Positions 51,361 to 60,205 are shown, counted from the stretch's first letter. The stretch: 64,000 nucleotides of DNA from Methanoperedens sp049303315 (GCA_049303315.1 JBAQMZ010000054.1:62001-126000), one strand, 5' to 3'. The notes: generated by a model not told the origin, from the sequence alone. A program made the numbers and translations.

Positions 51361-52674
51361 ATGGAAGACCTTGAACTCTTAAACGAAATCATCTCTCAGA
51401 ATCCGTGGTGGACTGCCAGAGCGCCATTGAAAGAAAAAACCACTATGAGAGATGTATGGAGCGAGGTTCTCGAAGATATTGGCAAAAAAGAAGTCACCTG
51501 TTTTGTAGGTTTAAGGCGGGTTGGAAAAACAATATTGATGAAACAGGCAATCCAGCACCTTTTAGAAAATGGAATTGCTCCAAAGAGGATACTCTACTTT
51601 TCTTTTGATGCCATGAAAAAAGAAGAATCCATAATCAGGCGCATTGTAACCCTCTACAGCAGGAACATAATCCAGGAAGTCCCGAATGAACTTACGGATA
51701 AGGTTTTTATATTTCTGGACGAGGTACAGAAAATCAAAGAATGGGGCGAAGAAGTAAAATCCATTTTTGATAAAGGCTGGGACATAAAATTCTTTGTATC
51801 GGGTTCTTCGAGCATGAACATATTGAAAGGAAGCGGTGAGAGCCTGCTTGGAAGGATAAGGATTCACAGGATACATCCCTTTTCCTTCAGGGAATTTTTG
51901 AGACATAACGGCATGGAAATTGGAGAAATGCCACTCGGAGACCTGAAACCCCCTTTACAAACTGAAAAAATAATACTGTTATTTGATAGATACATGGAGC
52001 TTGGCGGCTTTCCTGAAACATATTCACTCACAAAAGAAGAGTTAAAAAATACTCTTAAAACGTGGATTGATTTAGTGTTTTATAGGGACATAGTAAATTT
52101 ATTTGAAGTAAAAAGAATAGATGCGCTCGAAGGTCTTTTCTATTCGTTTGTGAAAGAGTCCGGGAACATCGTAAATTACGCAAAACTCGCTAATTCCCTT
52201 AATACAAAATTTGAAACTATAAAAACATATATAGAATATCTTGATAATTCTTTCCTCATAGAGAAAAGCCAGTACTACTCAGGAAGCAGAATAAAAATAT
52301 CTGAAAAAAACGTCAAAATTTATGCCTCCGACCACGCTTTCTTCCACCTTGAAGACACAGAAGAGGGGTTAATAGCGGAAACCCTTGTATTCAACCACTG
52401 CAAAAAGCATATTTGGGAGGACGTTTTTTATTGGAAGGATGCAAAAGGGAATGAAGTGGATATCGTCATCCTGAGAAATAAAACCCTGCTGCCCATCGAA
52501 GTGAAATTCAAGTCCAGGGTTGATAAAAAAGAGCTAAAAGGTTTGTTCTCATTCATGGATAAATACAATTGTAAAAATGGTATAGTTGTTACTAAAAATA
52601 GTTTAGATAGCATCGAATCAGAGGGAAAAGAGATACGGATGATGCCTATCTGGCTGTTTTTACTTGCAAATTAA
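51361..52674 (+). CDS. AAA_14/DUF4143 ATPase
   Basis: 437 residues. Walker A is GLRRVGKTILMKQ, Walker B FIFLDEVQKIKEWGEEVK, and the family's RIHPFSFREFL and YMELGGFPETY follow. The DUF4143 C-terminal half ends in a nuclease-like segment (YWKDAKGNEVDIVILR, LPIEVKFKS). This is a common single-gene family in archaea with no settled function. The 151-bp gap before it (51210-51360) contains AT-rich sequence and tatttattcc near the start; no gene. Confidence 0.9.
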   Translation: MEDLELLNEIISQNPWWTARAPLKEKTTMRDVWSEVLEDIGKKEVTCFVGLRRVGKTILMKQAIQHLLENGIAPKRILYFSFDAMKKEESIIRRIVTLYSRNIIQEVPNELTDKVFIFLDEVQKIKEWGEEVKSIFDKGWDIKFFVSGSSSMNILKGSGESLLGRIRIHRIHPFSFREFLRHNGMEIGEMPLGDLKPPLQTEKIILLFDRYMELGGFPETYSLTKEELKNTLKTWIDLVFYRDIVNLFEVKRIDALEGLFYSFVKESGNIVNYAKLANSLNTKFETIKTYIEYLDNSFLIEKSQYYSGSRIKISEKNVKIYASDHAFFHLEDTEEGLIAETLVFNHCKKHIWEDVFYWKDAKGNEVDIVILRNKTLLPIEVKFKSRVDKKELKGLFSFMDKYNCKNGIVVTKNSLDSIESEGKEIRMMPIWLFLLAN

Positions 52675-52707
52675 TCTTAAGGAAATGGGAATGTTTATGG
52701 ATAAACC

Positions 52708-53367
52708 ATGAGCAATAAAAAAACAGTATTCATAGGCGTTGACCTTGGAACCAGCATGCTTCGCAAAAGTACCGGTCTTTCTTACCTTATTGAAAAAAAC
52801 GGAAAACCCCTGATAGAAGCTCCACCGGAGCATATTGTATCTGATGATAAGAAAATCCGCGATTACTTAACGAATCTATCAGAAAATTCAGGTTCGATGA
52901 TTATCGGTATCGATGCGCCTCTCTCAAAACCTGAGCACGGTACAATGAGGGAATGCGAAAGACGGCTTCGCAAACACGGAATCCCGTGCTATCCCTCAGG
53001 CGCGCAATGGGTAAGCAGATGGGTGGATAAGGGGATTGAACTTAAAAAATGGGCTGAAGCCGAACTCGATGCAAGGGTAATAGAAGTTTACCCCTATGCA
53101 GCCAGGAGAATTCTCAATATAGGCATCGATGAGAAGAAAAAATCAAAGAAAGGGAGGAAGGTAATACAGGATGCACTTTCGGGTTTTATAGCCGGGTTGG
53201 ATGCAATTACGAGTGACAGGCTTTTGTTTGATGACGAACTGGATGCCATACTATCAGCATACGTCGCCTACTGCGAAGGTAATGGAATTGCTTCTAAAAT
53301 AGACGGCGGGGACGGCGTAATCTACGTGCCAATGAAACGGCGCAACCATACGATAAATGAATATTAG
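52708..53367 (+). CDS. DUF429 family protein
   Basis: 219 residues: VFIGVDLGTSMLRKSTGLSY, MIIGIDAPLSKPEHGTMREC, VIEVYPYAARRIL, FDDELDAILSAYVAYCEG. The acidic residues GVD, GID and DELDAI resemble an RNase H-like arrangement, which is the accepted fold for this family. Function unknown. It lies 33 bp after the ATPase gene and is convergent with mobB. Confidence 0.88.
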   Translation: MSNKKTVFIGVDLGTSMLRKSTGLSYLIEKNGKPLIEAPPEHIVSDDKKIRDYLTNLSENSGSMIIGIDAPLSKPEHGTMRECERRLRKHGIPCYPSGAQWVSRWVDKGIELKKWAEAELDARVIEVYPYAARRILNIGIDEKKKSKKGRKVIQDALSGFIAGLDAITSDRLLFDDELDAILSAYVAYCEGNGIASKIDGGDGVIYVPMKRRNHTINEY

Positions 53368-53375
53368 CCAATATT

Positions 53376-53840
53376 TTAACTATCCAGAAACCCGATTATT
53401 TTATTCACTATCGGTTCTATATCCTGAAGCTCGGATTTACCAACAACCGCTATCACAGGGCAGCCCCTTTTAAAAATAGAAGCCTCCTCATCACTATCCG
53501 CAACAATGATGCGGGGTTTGTCCGATAACGTGAAACCATCGGCGAGGACGATATCGACATCCGGGAAATAGTTATCACAAATTTCATCAATTCCCATACC
53601 TTTTCCAACCTTTTTAATTAATGCAAATTTCACAGATGAGGAAATAGCAACTGTATCTGCGCCTGCTTTTGCATATTTCCAGCTGTCTTTACCCTCGATA
53701 TCCATTTCAAAATCGCCATGTTTATGATATTTTATAGCGCCGACACGGAGACTACGGTTCTTCAGTTCTTTTATCAAGTCCTCCATCAATTTCGTTTTTT
53801 CGCTTTTGCTTTTCCCCGCAATGCAAATGACCGGAATCAC
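53376..53840 (-). CDS. mobB: Molybdopterin-guanine dinucleotide synthesis protein B
   Basis: 154 residues. MobB is a GTPase that assists attachment of GMP to molybdopterin. The P-loop reads AGKSKSEKTKLMEDLI; the usual Gly before Lys-Thr is Glu here, so nucleotide binding may be altered. VGAIKYHKHGDFEMDIEGKD, WKYAKAGADTVAISSS and VLADGFTLSDKPRIIV match the family. It overlaps the fdhD stop by 4 bp. The set mobA-fdhD-mobB serves Mo/W enzymes such as formate dehydrogenase. Confidence 0.92.
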   Translation of the reverse strand: MIPVICIAGKSKSEKTKLMEDLIKELKNRSLRVGAIKYHKHGDFEMDIEGKDSWKYAKAGADTVAISSSVKFALIKKVGKGMGIDEICDNYFPDVDIVLADGFTLSDKPRIIVADSDEEASIFKRGCPVIAVVGKSELQDIEPIVNKIIGFLDS

Positions 53841-54580
53841 TTGAGCCTCTCCGGATGCGCAAAGACCGACATTTTATCATTCGAGACAAAACAAACAAGA
53901 GAGACCCCTGTCCTTTGGGCTGCATCAATACCGGTATTAAGCGGCGCGGTTTTTGTTGCTACAAGAGGTATTCCGGCGCGGGCGGCTTTCAATACCATGC
54001 CGGCTGACTGGCGCCCCGTAGATAAAATGAAATGCTTGCTTATATCAATTCCATTAAGATAGGCGTGCCCTACAACCTTATCAAAAGCATTATGTCTTCC
54101 AACGTCTATCGCTTTTGCCACGCATTCACCCCCGGTATTAACAAGGCACGCTGCATGCGTACCGCGCGTACTTGCATATACTTCCGATTCAAGGAACACA
54201 AGGCTTTTTTTAATAGTCTCCTGGCTGAAAATCGTATCCGAGTTTACCGATACCGATTCGTTTTCTTCCCACCTGACACCCACGCATCCGGAGGAGCGCA
54301 ATTCGCGCCAGAGTTCAAGATGCTCGGTGGGTTCTACCTCGATATGTATTGTTTTTCCATCGATACGGATGCCCTGAATATCATCCGGAGCTTTCACAAT
54401 CCCCTCACAGATAAGATAACCATAAGCAAGCTCCTTTTGCATTTCAGGGGTAGCAAGTATTGATGCAATCTGGACATTGTTTACAAAAAGCTCAATCGTA
54501 TCTTCCACAGCCACTACGTAATTTTTTTCCTGTGATGAATCGCTGGTTAGTTCTTGAGCATAATATTTTTTAGTATACAT
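53837..54580 (-). CDS. fdhD: FdhD sulfur carrier for formate dehydrogenase cofactor
   Basis: 247 residues from MYTKKYYAQELTSD. FdhD passes sulfur from a desulfurase to the Mo/W cofactor of formate dehydrogenases. Signature regions: ELAYGYLICEGIV, RSSGCVGVRW with a single Cys where bacterial FdhD has CxxC, TRGTHAACLV, AKAIDVGRHNAFDKVVG, LSTGRQSAGMVLKAARAGIP, VSNDKMSVFAHPERL. The ATG is one base after the mobA stop and the end overlaps mobB, so the three genes form one operon. Confidence 0.95.
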   Translation of the reverse strand: MYTKKYYAQELTSDSSQEKNYVVAVEDTIELFVNNVQIASILATPEMQKELAYGYLICEGIVKAPDDIQGIRIDGKTIHIEVEPTEHLELWRELRSSGCVGVRWEENESVSVNSDTIFSQETIKKSLVFLESEVYASTRGTHAACLVNTGGECVAKAIDVGRHNAFDKVVGHAYLNGIDISKHFILSTGRQSAGMVLKAARAGIPLVATKTAPLNTGIDAAQRTGVSLVCFVSNDKMSVFAHPERLK

Positions 54581-54581
54581 A

Positions 54582-55202
54582 TTAAAATGATTGAAACTTC
54601 GCATTTTTGATTATCTTCTGCATATCTTCAGGTGTATTGATATTCATAAACGTTTTTAATTCAGGGTCAAGTTTCTTAATTTCATTGATACCAACATAAT
54701 TGACTTTTAATTTAAACACGGGAGCAAGAATAATGGTTTCACCGCGTTCGATTGCTTTTTTCGTTTCAAGTATCATTGATTTACACCTGTAAACAGCATG
54801 CAAGGGTTCAAGAAAACCGTCCTCCCATTTCGGGATTGCAGCATCGTGAAATTCACTTTTCAGAAAAAGCATCTTAACCACTTTATCATTTATGAAAGGC
54901 ATATCGCAGGCAACAATAAAGCAGAATTCATCCCGAGAGAGAAGAAGCCCCGAAAGTATGCCTGCAAGCGGTCCAGTGTTTTTATGCATATCGTATGCAA
55001 AAGCAAATCCCGGGAAGCGGGATTCCAGCAATTCGCCCTGTGCCCTGTCACGGACAGAAATAATAATGTTATCGACCACTTTTTCAAGGCTTTCGATAAC
55101 ATAAGCCAGAAGAGGTTTGCCATTAATATCCATGAGGGCTTTTTCCCGGTAACCCAGGCGGCTTCCCCTTCCCCCTGCAAGAATGAGCGCAGAATAAGAC
55201 AT
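54582..55202 (-). CDS. mobA: Molybdenum cofactor guanylyltransferase
   Basis: 206 residues from MSYSALILAGG. Transfers GMP to molybdopterin. The nucleotidyltransferase motif is LILAGGRGSRLGYREKALMD; IVACDMPFINDKVVKM holds the metal Asp; TGPLAGILSGL and INTPEDMQ are further family segments. It is the first gene of mobA-fdhD-mobB and starts 15 bp after the radC stop on the same strand. Confidence 0.95.
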   Translation of the reverse strand: MSYSALILAGGRGSRLGYREKALMDINGKPLLAYVIESLEKVVDNIIISVRDRAQGELLESRFPGFAFAYDMHKNTGPLAGILSGLLLSRDEFCFIVACDMPFINDKVVKMLFLKSEFHDAAIPKWEDGFLEPLHAVYRCKSMILETKKAIERGETIILAPVFKLKVNYVGINEIKKLDPELKTFMNINTPEDMQKIIKNAKFQSF

Positions 55203-55216
55203 GACATCTCCCAAAA

Positions 55217-55903
55217 TCAGATGTGTCCTGCCTCTTTCATGCTAAAATGCCTCCCGTCACCGATAATTACATGGTCAAGGACGGTTATTCCCATGATACT
55301 TCCGGTTTCCACTAATTTTTTGGTTATTTCAATATCTTCCCTGCTTGGTGTTGGGTCGCCTGAAGGATGATTATGAGCCACGATTATATGCGCTGCCGAT
55401 TCGGCAAGCGCCATCTTAAACACCTCCCTCGGGTGCACGACATTGGCATTCAATGAACCGATTGAGATGGTTTCCTCTTTTATCACCTGGTTCTTGGTAT
55501 CAAGGCAGAGCTCGATAAACATTTCTTTTTTCTCTTCACGCAATCTCGGGTATATCAGCCTGTAAACGTCTTCAGGAGAGTTTATTTTTGGTTTTATTTC
55601 TTCAGTGCAGGATTCAAGCCTTCGCGCAATCTCAAAACAGGCTGAAATCTGCGCAGCTTTGCTTTCTTTTATGCCGTGCACTTTCATCAACTGGGTAAGA
55701 TTAATCCGGGATAGTTGTTTGAAATTATACTGGTTTAATATCCTTTGAGACAGGTTTAATACATTCTCCTTTCTTGAACCGGTCCTCAGGATTATTGCCA
55801 GGAGTTCTGAATCGCTCAATGATGCAGGTCCTTTCTTTACAAGTCTTTCGCGCGGTCTGTCCTCTTTTTGCATATCAAGGATTCGGATTTTATTTTCCTG
55901 CAT
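55217..55903 (-). CDS. radC: RadC family JAMM protein
   Basis: 228 residues from MQENKIRILDMQKED, preceded by GAAGG; in-frame ATGs at 55930 and 55972 are possible. The UPF0758 N-terminal part has RPRERLVKKGPASLSDSELL and a HhH-like KVHGIKESKAAQIS. The JAMM motif is E...HNHPSGDPTPSRED, with E in EETISIG. RadC is mainly bacterial; its name comes from an old radiation phenotype, and its role is unsettled. The gene lies upstream of mobA on the same strand. Confidence 0.93.
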   Translation of the reverse strand: MQENKIRILDMQKEDRPRERLVKKGPASLSDSELLAIILRTGSRKENVLNLSQRILNQYNFKQLSRINLTQLMKVHGIKESKAAQISACFEIARRLESCTEEIKPKINSPEDVYRLIYPRLREEKKEMFIELCLDTKNQVIKEETISIGSLNANVVHPREVFKMALAESAAHIIVAHNHPSGDPTPSREDIEITKKLVETGSIMGITVLDHVIIGDGRHFSMKEAGHI

Positions 55904-56000
55904 AAATCCTTCAATAATTTTTATAGACATAAAATCTTCTAAAATAATTGACAGTAAAACTATTATGGGCATTTAGCTTATATTGAGACGAGGTTCTTGT

Positions 56001-56159
56001 ATGGAAGATGCAGATATCGTCTTAGAAGTAGACGGGAAGAATATCCCGATGAACGGTTTTGTAAAGAAAATCCTGTTCGGAATGGTCAAAGGTTCTATTG
56101 AAACACTTCATGGCGTCGGAAGCGACTGGAAAACAGTCAGTATCAATTTGAAAAGATAA
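56001..56159 (+). CDS. 52-residue conserved-looking archaeal microprotein
   Basis: MEDADIVLEVDGKNIPMNGF then VKKILFGMVKGSIETL and a final strand ending INLKR. A beta-strand, an amphipathic helix and a strand suggest a compact folded domain, not chance sequence. I recall similar small proteins in methanogens but cannot name a family. It is divergent from radC; the 97-bp gap is AT-rich. Too short for usual length cut-offs. Confidence 0.7.
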   Translation: MEDADIVLEVDGKNIPMNGFVKKILFGMVKGSIETLHGVGSDWKTVSINLKR

Positions 56160-56191
56160 TCTATTTAAAAGCTTGCGAAAAAGAATTCTAT

Positions 56192-56548
56192 CTATTTGCC
56201 ATTTCGTATATTTCTAAAAATTATATACACAAAAGTTATCATTACCAGAACCAGGATTAATCCGAAAAACCTCTGGATATCCCCTATTAAAGGATAATCC
56301 TCGAATGAATAGAAATGCGGAACATAAATCAATGATACGTGTAAGACCAAGATGAAAGCAAAAACAGCAAGCAATAAAAATGCTTTTTTAAACTCGTCAT
56401 ATTTCAAAAAAATTCTGGATCTTACTACATCAGGGTCTTTTTTATAAAGATATATCACTATGTATATTAATAAAAAGAAGGTTATTATCGATAAAGGAAT
56501 AACTACTACTTCATCAATCATTTCCAGGGCGTTTTTGAGGTATATCAT
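56192..56548 (-). CDS. Small membrane protein, three to four helices
   Basis: 118 residues with helices at VVVIPLSIITFFLLIYIVIY, AFLLLAVFAFILVLHVSLI and FFGLILVLVMITFVYIIF. MIDEVVV (residue 10) is an alternative start. AT-rich; no known family recognised. It is convergent with the 52-residue gene and divergent from ahbB. Confidence 0.7.
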   Translation of the reverse strand: MIYLKNALEMIDEVVVIPLSIITFFLLIYIVIYLYKKDPDVVRSRIFLKYDEFKKAFLLLAVFAFILVLHVSLIYVPHFYSFEDYPLIGDIQRFFGLILVLVMITFVYIIFRNIRNGK

Positions 56549-56645
56549 ATTAATTTATAGGAATATCTAATATCGTTTATTCCTATCCATACCGAACTTA
56601 TTAAGTAATAATATGCACATTCATTAAATAAATTTATCGGCTAAT

Positions 56646-57104
56646 ATGGACGAAATTGATAAAAAATTATTAAAATCAACGCAGGATGGGATACCAATAG
56701 TATCCGAACCGTTCAAACAGATTGCTATTGAACTGGCGCTCCCTGAAGAGGAGGTTTTGAGAAGGCTGGATAATCTTTTAAAAGACGGGGTCATACGGCG
56801 GTTTGGCGCATCTATCGGTCACCGGGCTATCGGGATAACCGCAAATGCCATGTGCACATGGAATGTCCCGGATGAGAAAGTGGAAACGGTCGGAGCTATA
56901 ATGGCCGGTTTTCCTGAAGTGACCCATTGTTATGAACGTCCGCGCTTTCCTGACTGGAGATACAACCTTTTTACCATGATACATGCCTATTCGCGCGAAG
57001 AATGCGAAAAAATAGCAAGAGAGATATCCATTGCTACAGGCATTAAGGATTACAGCATTCTTTTCAGCGAACGGGAATTTAAGAAAACCGGTGTAAGGCT
57101 ATGA
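56646..57104 (+). CDS. ahbB: Siroheme decarboxylase subunit (AhbB-type)
   Basis: 152 residues: HTH (DEIDKKLLKSTQDGIPIVSE, VLRRLDNLLKDGVIRRFGAS) and AsnC-like ligand domain (ITANAMCTWNVPDEKVETVG, EVTHCYERP, WRYNLFTMIHAYSREEC). The presumed partner of the subunit at 50280. The final codons overlap the next gene by 4 bp, so it is coupled to sirC and hemA. A/B naming is by analogy with gene order and not proved. Confidence 0.9.
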   Translation: MDEIDKKLLKSTQDGIPIVSEPFKQIAIELALPEEEVLRRLDNLLKDGVIRRFGASIGHRAIGITANAMCTWNVPDEKVETVGAIMAGFPEVTHCYERPRFPDWRYNLFTMIHAYSREECEKIAREISIATGIKDYSILFSEREFKKTGVRL

Positions 57105-57748
57105 AAGATTTTTTACCCCTGATGCTTGATTTGAGTGGAAAAGAAGTGGTAATTTTCGGAGGCGGCGATGTAGGCGAGCGAAAAGCAGCGCTTTTTTGCG
57201 AGCATGCACACGTAATTGTCGTGAGCAGGGAGTTCACACCCCGCCTGGAAGAGCTTTGCGAAAAAGGAAAAATAAACCTGATAAAGGCTGACCTTTCTGA
57301 AACGGGAATATCCGAATATCTTAAAAATGCATTTATTGTGATTCCCGCTACAAACGATGTTGCATTGAATGAAAAGATAGCAGAACTTGCAGGTGAAAGC
57401 GGGATACTTATTGACCGTGTGGACGGCCTGGGGGATATCATCGTCCCTTCAGTAATAAAGCGGGGAGATATTGTAATCGGGATATCGACTTTAGGACAGA
57501 GCCCTGCGCTTTCAAAGTATATACGTGAGAGGATAGAGGAGGTCATAACACCCGGATTTGCAGAGATGTCAAGGCTTCAGAATGAGATTCGCGAAATACT
57601 TAAAACAAGGGTGGAAGACCAGAAAAAGCGGAAAAAGATTTTATGGGGAATCATCAATGATAATGAAGTTTGGACGGCTCTTGGCGAGTCCTATGACAAA
57701 GCATATATGTTAGCTTTAAAACATATAGACAGGAACATTAATGACTGA
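57101..57748 (+). CDS. sirC: Precorrin-2 dehydrogenase / sirohydrochlorin ferrochelatase (CysG N-terminal type)
   Basis: 215 residues. Oxidises precorrin-2 to sirohydrochlorin, and in bifunctional relatives inserts iron to give siroheme. The Rossmann motif is VVIFGGGDVGERKAALFCEH; NAFIVIPATNDVALNEKIAE and IDRVDGLGDIIVPSVIKRGD follow, then ISTLGQSPALSKYIRERIEE. It supplies siroheme for the decarboxylase encoded beside it. Overlaps hemA by 8 bp. Confidence 0.93.
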   Translation: MKDFLPLMLDLSGKEVVIFGGGDVGERKAALFCEHAHVIVVSREFTPRLEELCEKGKINLIKADLSETGISEYLKNAFIVIPATNDVALNEKIAELAGESGILIDRVDGLGDIIVPSVIKRGDIVIGISTLGQSPALSKYIRERIEEVITPGFAEMSRLQNEIREILKTRVEDQKKRKKILWGIINDNEVWTALGESYDKAYMLALKHIDRNIND

Positions 57749-58997
57749 AATATCAAGCATGCTAATCACGCATACCAAGGCGACCATTGATGAGATGGAG
57801 GGTGCCTGGCACGGAGGCATAGACCAGCTTTTAGTCCGTCTTAAATCTCATGAACTCGTTGAAGAATGCGCTGTTCTAAAAACGTGCAACCGCGTTGAAG
57901 TTTATGTGGTCTCGCCAAAAGGAAGCAAGGTGCTTTTTGAATTTGCAAAACACATGAAAGTCTCATCGCGGATTATCGATTTTCTTGACCATGAGGAGAC
58001 TCTGCGCCATCTGCTGCGCCTGACCTGCGGCCTTGAATCCATGATAGTCGGAGAAGACCAGATTCTCGGACAGGTCAAAGAATTATTCCTGATGGCAAAA
58101 AAAGCCGGAGCTGTCGGAAAAACACTGGATACTGCATTTAATAAGGCAATACAGGTAGGAAAGCGCGTAAGGAGCGAGACCGGTATCAATAAAGGGTCGG
58201 TATCCATCGGTTCTGCCGCGGTGGAACTTGCGGAGGAAGAGCTTGGCGGGCTGGACGGAAAGACTGTTATGGTAATAGGGGCAGGCGAGATGGGCACGCT
58301 TGTGGCAAGGGCGCTTGCGAATAAGAATATCAAGGTAATTTACGTTGCGAACAGGACTTTTGATAAAGCCGAAGCTTTAGCCTGCGAATTAGAGGGCAAG
58401 GCTGTGAAGTATGATTCGATGGAACAATACATCCCGAAATCGGATGTGGTAATAAGCGCCACTAAAGCCCCCCATTTTGTTTTAACACATGAAATAATGT
58501 CCCGCTTAATTAAAAAACGGAAAAATGGAATAATGCTTATCGATATAGGGAACCCGCGAAATATCGAGAGCAGTGTAGGGGATATCCAGGGTGTCAGCCT
58601 GTATAATATCGACAGCTTAAGAAGCATCAGCGAGGCAAACCTTGAGAAACGAAAGGAAGAGGCCAAAAAGGTTGAGCTGATCATAGAAGAAGAAATCGAG
58701 CATCTCAAGAAGCAGTACAAGCGCCAGCAAGCGGATAATATTATCTCTGCGCTTTATTCAATGGTTGAACAAATACGGGAGAAGGAGCGCGAAGAGGCGG
58801 TAAATAAGCTCATGGCGCGGCATACCATCGGGGATATCGAGCGTGAAGTGCTGGATGACATGACGCATTCTTTTGCCAACCAGATACTTGCGGAGCCTAC
58901 GAAGATTCTCAGGGATGCGGCGGAGCATGATGATGAGAGGTTCCTGGAGACTGTGGCGGAGCTTTTTAAGTTGAACGGGGAGAAGGGGAAGAAGTAA
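57741..58997 (+). CDS. hemA: Glutamyl-tRNA reductase
   Basis: First step of C5 tetrapyrrole synthesis. 418 residues. The catalytic Cys is in VLKTCNRVEVYVVS; CGLESMIVGEDQILGQVKEL and ETGINKGSVSIGSAAVELAE follow; the NADPH motif is VMVIGAGEMGTLVARALANK; KAPHFVLTHEIM and LIDIGNPRNIES are conserved. The C-terminal helical dimerisation region is present. Together with ahbB, sirC, ahbD and ahbA this marks the siroheme-dependent heme pathway; hemB, hemC, hemD, hemL and ahbC are not in the window. Confidence 0.96.
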   Translation: MTEISSMLITHTKATIDEMEGAWHGGIDQLLVRLKSHELVEECAVLKTCNRVEVYVVSPKGSKVLFEFAKHMKVSSRIIDFLDHEETLRHLLRLTCGLESMIVGEDQILGQVKELFLMAKKAGAVGKTLDTAFNKAIQVGKRVRSETGINKGSVSIGSAAVELAEEELGGLDGKTVMVIGAGEMGTLVARALANKNIKVIYVANRTFDKAEALACELEGKAVKYDSMEQYIPKSDVVISATKAPHFVLTHEIMSRLIKKRKNGIMLIDIGNPRNIESSVGDIQGVSLYNIDSLRSISEANLEKRKEEAKKVELIIEEEIEHLKKQYKRQQADNIISALYSMVEQIREKEREEAVNKLMARHTIGDIEREVLDDMTHSFANQILAEPTKILRDAAEHDDERFLETVAELFKLNGEKGKK

Positions 58998-59032
58998 AAC
59001 GTTTAGGCTTTTTCAAATAAATGACATTTGGT

Positions 59033-59470
59033 TTATTCTAAAGAAAGTATTTGTGGATTTATTTTTGTTCCTTTTTTCCATAAATCGTTTCTCATTGAAA
59101 TTGCTGTTTTCATAAAATTTGCTTCTGTGGGGTTTTCCATGAATTCTTTCATTTTTATTATAACGTCATCAGAAGCATAAAGTAATGAAATGTAATAAAA
59201 CTCGATTAATTTCTTATTTGCATATTCTTTTACTTCTTTATCATTTTTTAGTTCCTGCATATGTGGATCATCGGTATGAAAGTGATTCCTATTTTCCGGT
59301 TTCAAAAAACATCTCATAAAAACAAGCGTGGAACGGTATTTAGTTTCATTTAAAGTTTGAATCCTCAATTCAGTTTCTCTTTTTTGATTTAACAAATGTT
59401 GAATGTAACTACCAATGGCACCACCTACTCCTAATAGGCCAAGAGTGGAAAATATTGTTTGAAAGTCCAT
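59033..59470 (-). CDS. Membrane-anchored hypothetical protein
   Basis: 145 residues: an N-terminal hydrophobic helix (IFSTLGLLGVGGAIGSYIQH), a coiled stretch and a helical soluble domain (HFHTDDPHMQELKNDKEVKE, LIEFYYISLLYASDDVIIKM). This outline is typical of small orphan proteins in mobile or defence contexts. AT-rich. Function unknown. Convergent with hemA. Confidence 0.65.
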   Translation of the reverse strand: MDFQTIFSTLGLLGVGGAIGSYIQHLLNQKRETELRIQTLNETKYRSTLVFMRCFLKPENRNHFHTDDPHMQELKNDKEVKEYANKKLIEFYYISLLYASDDVIIKMKEFMENPTEANFMKTAISMRNDLWKKGTKINPQILSLE

Positions 59471-59509
59471 ATAATTAAGATAACTGATTACTTTATTTAA
59501 ATTTTTCGA

Positions 59510-59929
59510 CTAATCCTGCGGTAATCTTATTAAACCACCATACTGCTCAAAATGTTCATCAAAGGCAAAAGCTTCAATAATTCCAAGCCGTTCCATCACG
59601 GCAAAGCTTGTGCAATCAGTAAAACTAAATCCCTTATCTTTATGTTTGGCAAATATCTCCCACGCTTTCTTTTCATCCGAAGACGTTACACGGATAAGAG
59701 TAGCTAACGATTCATCCCACAGTTTTCCACCAATCTCAACTGCAATTTCATGACCCAAACGGACTTTAACAAGAGTGACAATCTCATCCGCAACGTAATT
59801 TGTGGTCACCAATGAATGCGTTAATGATTTTTTGAAATCCACCGTAGCAGAATGGCCTGAATCATCTTCATCTATGAGAGCATACCATGCACTTGTATCA
59901 ACGAAGATAGACAAAAATAATCCCCTCAA
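59510..59929 (-). CDS. vapC: VapC-type PIN toxin
   Basis: 139 residues with the PIN acidic set: FVDTSAWYALID (first Asp), NYVADEIVTLVK (Glu), FSFTDCTSFAVMERLGI (Asp), FAFDEHFEQYGG (final Asp). The predicted activity is Mg-dependent RNA cleavage. The start is TTG overlapping the antitoxin stop (TTGA), giving tight coupling. Confidence 0.92.
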   Translation of the reverse strand: MRGLFLSIFVDTSAWYALIDEDDSGHSATVDFKKSLTHSLVTTNYVADEIVTLVKVRLGHEIAVEIGGKLWDESLATLIRVTSSDEKKAWEIFAKHKDKGFSFTDCTSFAVMERLGIIEAFAFDEHFEQYGGLIRLPQD

Positions 59930-60141
59930 TAAAGATATTTGTCGTGCTTTCTTGCGACATCAGTTTTACCACTTCTTCCAATACCGATTATTTTAGATAA
60001 CTCCTTTTTTTGAGAATTTAACAGCGCAGCTTCCTCTTCAGGCATAAGTATAAGGTGTACGTGCTTATGCTCAGGAAGATCAACTTTCTGAAGTGGTTTG
60101 AACTTGCCATCCTCATAAATCGCGGGTATTGCTTCGCTCAT
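59926..60141 (-). CDS. vapB: AF2212-like antitoxin (DUF104)
   Basis: 71 residues: IPAIYEDGKFKPLQKVDLPE and HKHVHLILMPEEEAA form the DUF104 swapped-hairpin DNA-binding fold, and the helical tail (SGKTDVARKHDKYLY) would wrap the PIN toxin. It precedes and overlaps vapC, the standard order. Confidence 0.9.
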   Translation of the reverse strand: MSEAIPAIYEDGKFKPLQKVDLPEHKHVHLILMPEEEAALLNSQKKELSKIIGIGRSGKTDVARKHDKYLY

Positions 60142-60205
60142 AATATACGAAGATTAACCTCTCTTCAGATAAAGATTTTCTTATTCCCGATCAATTACTA
60201 TCAAG

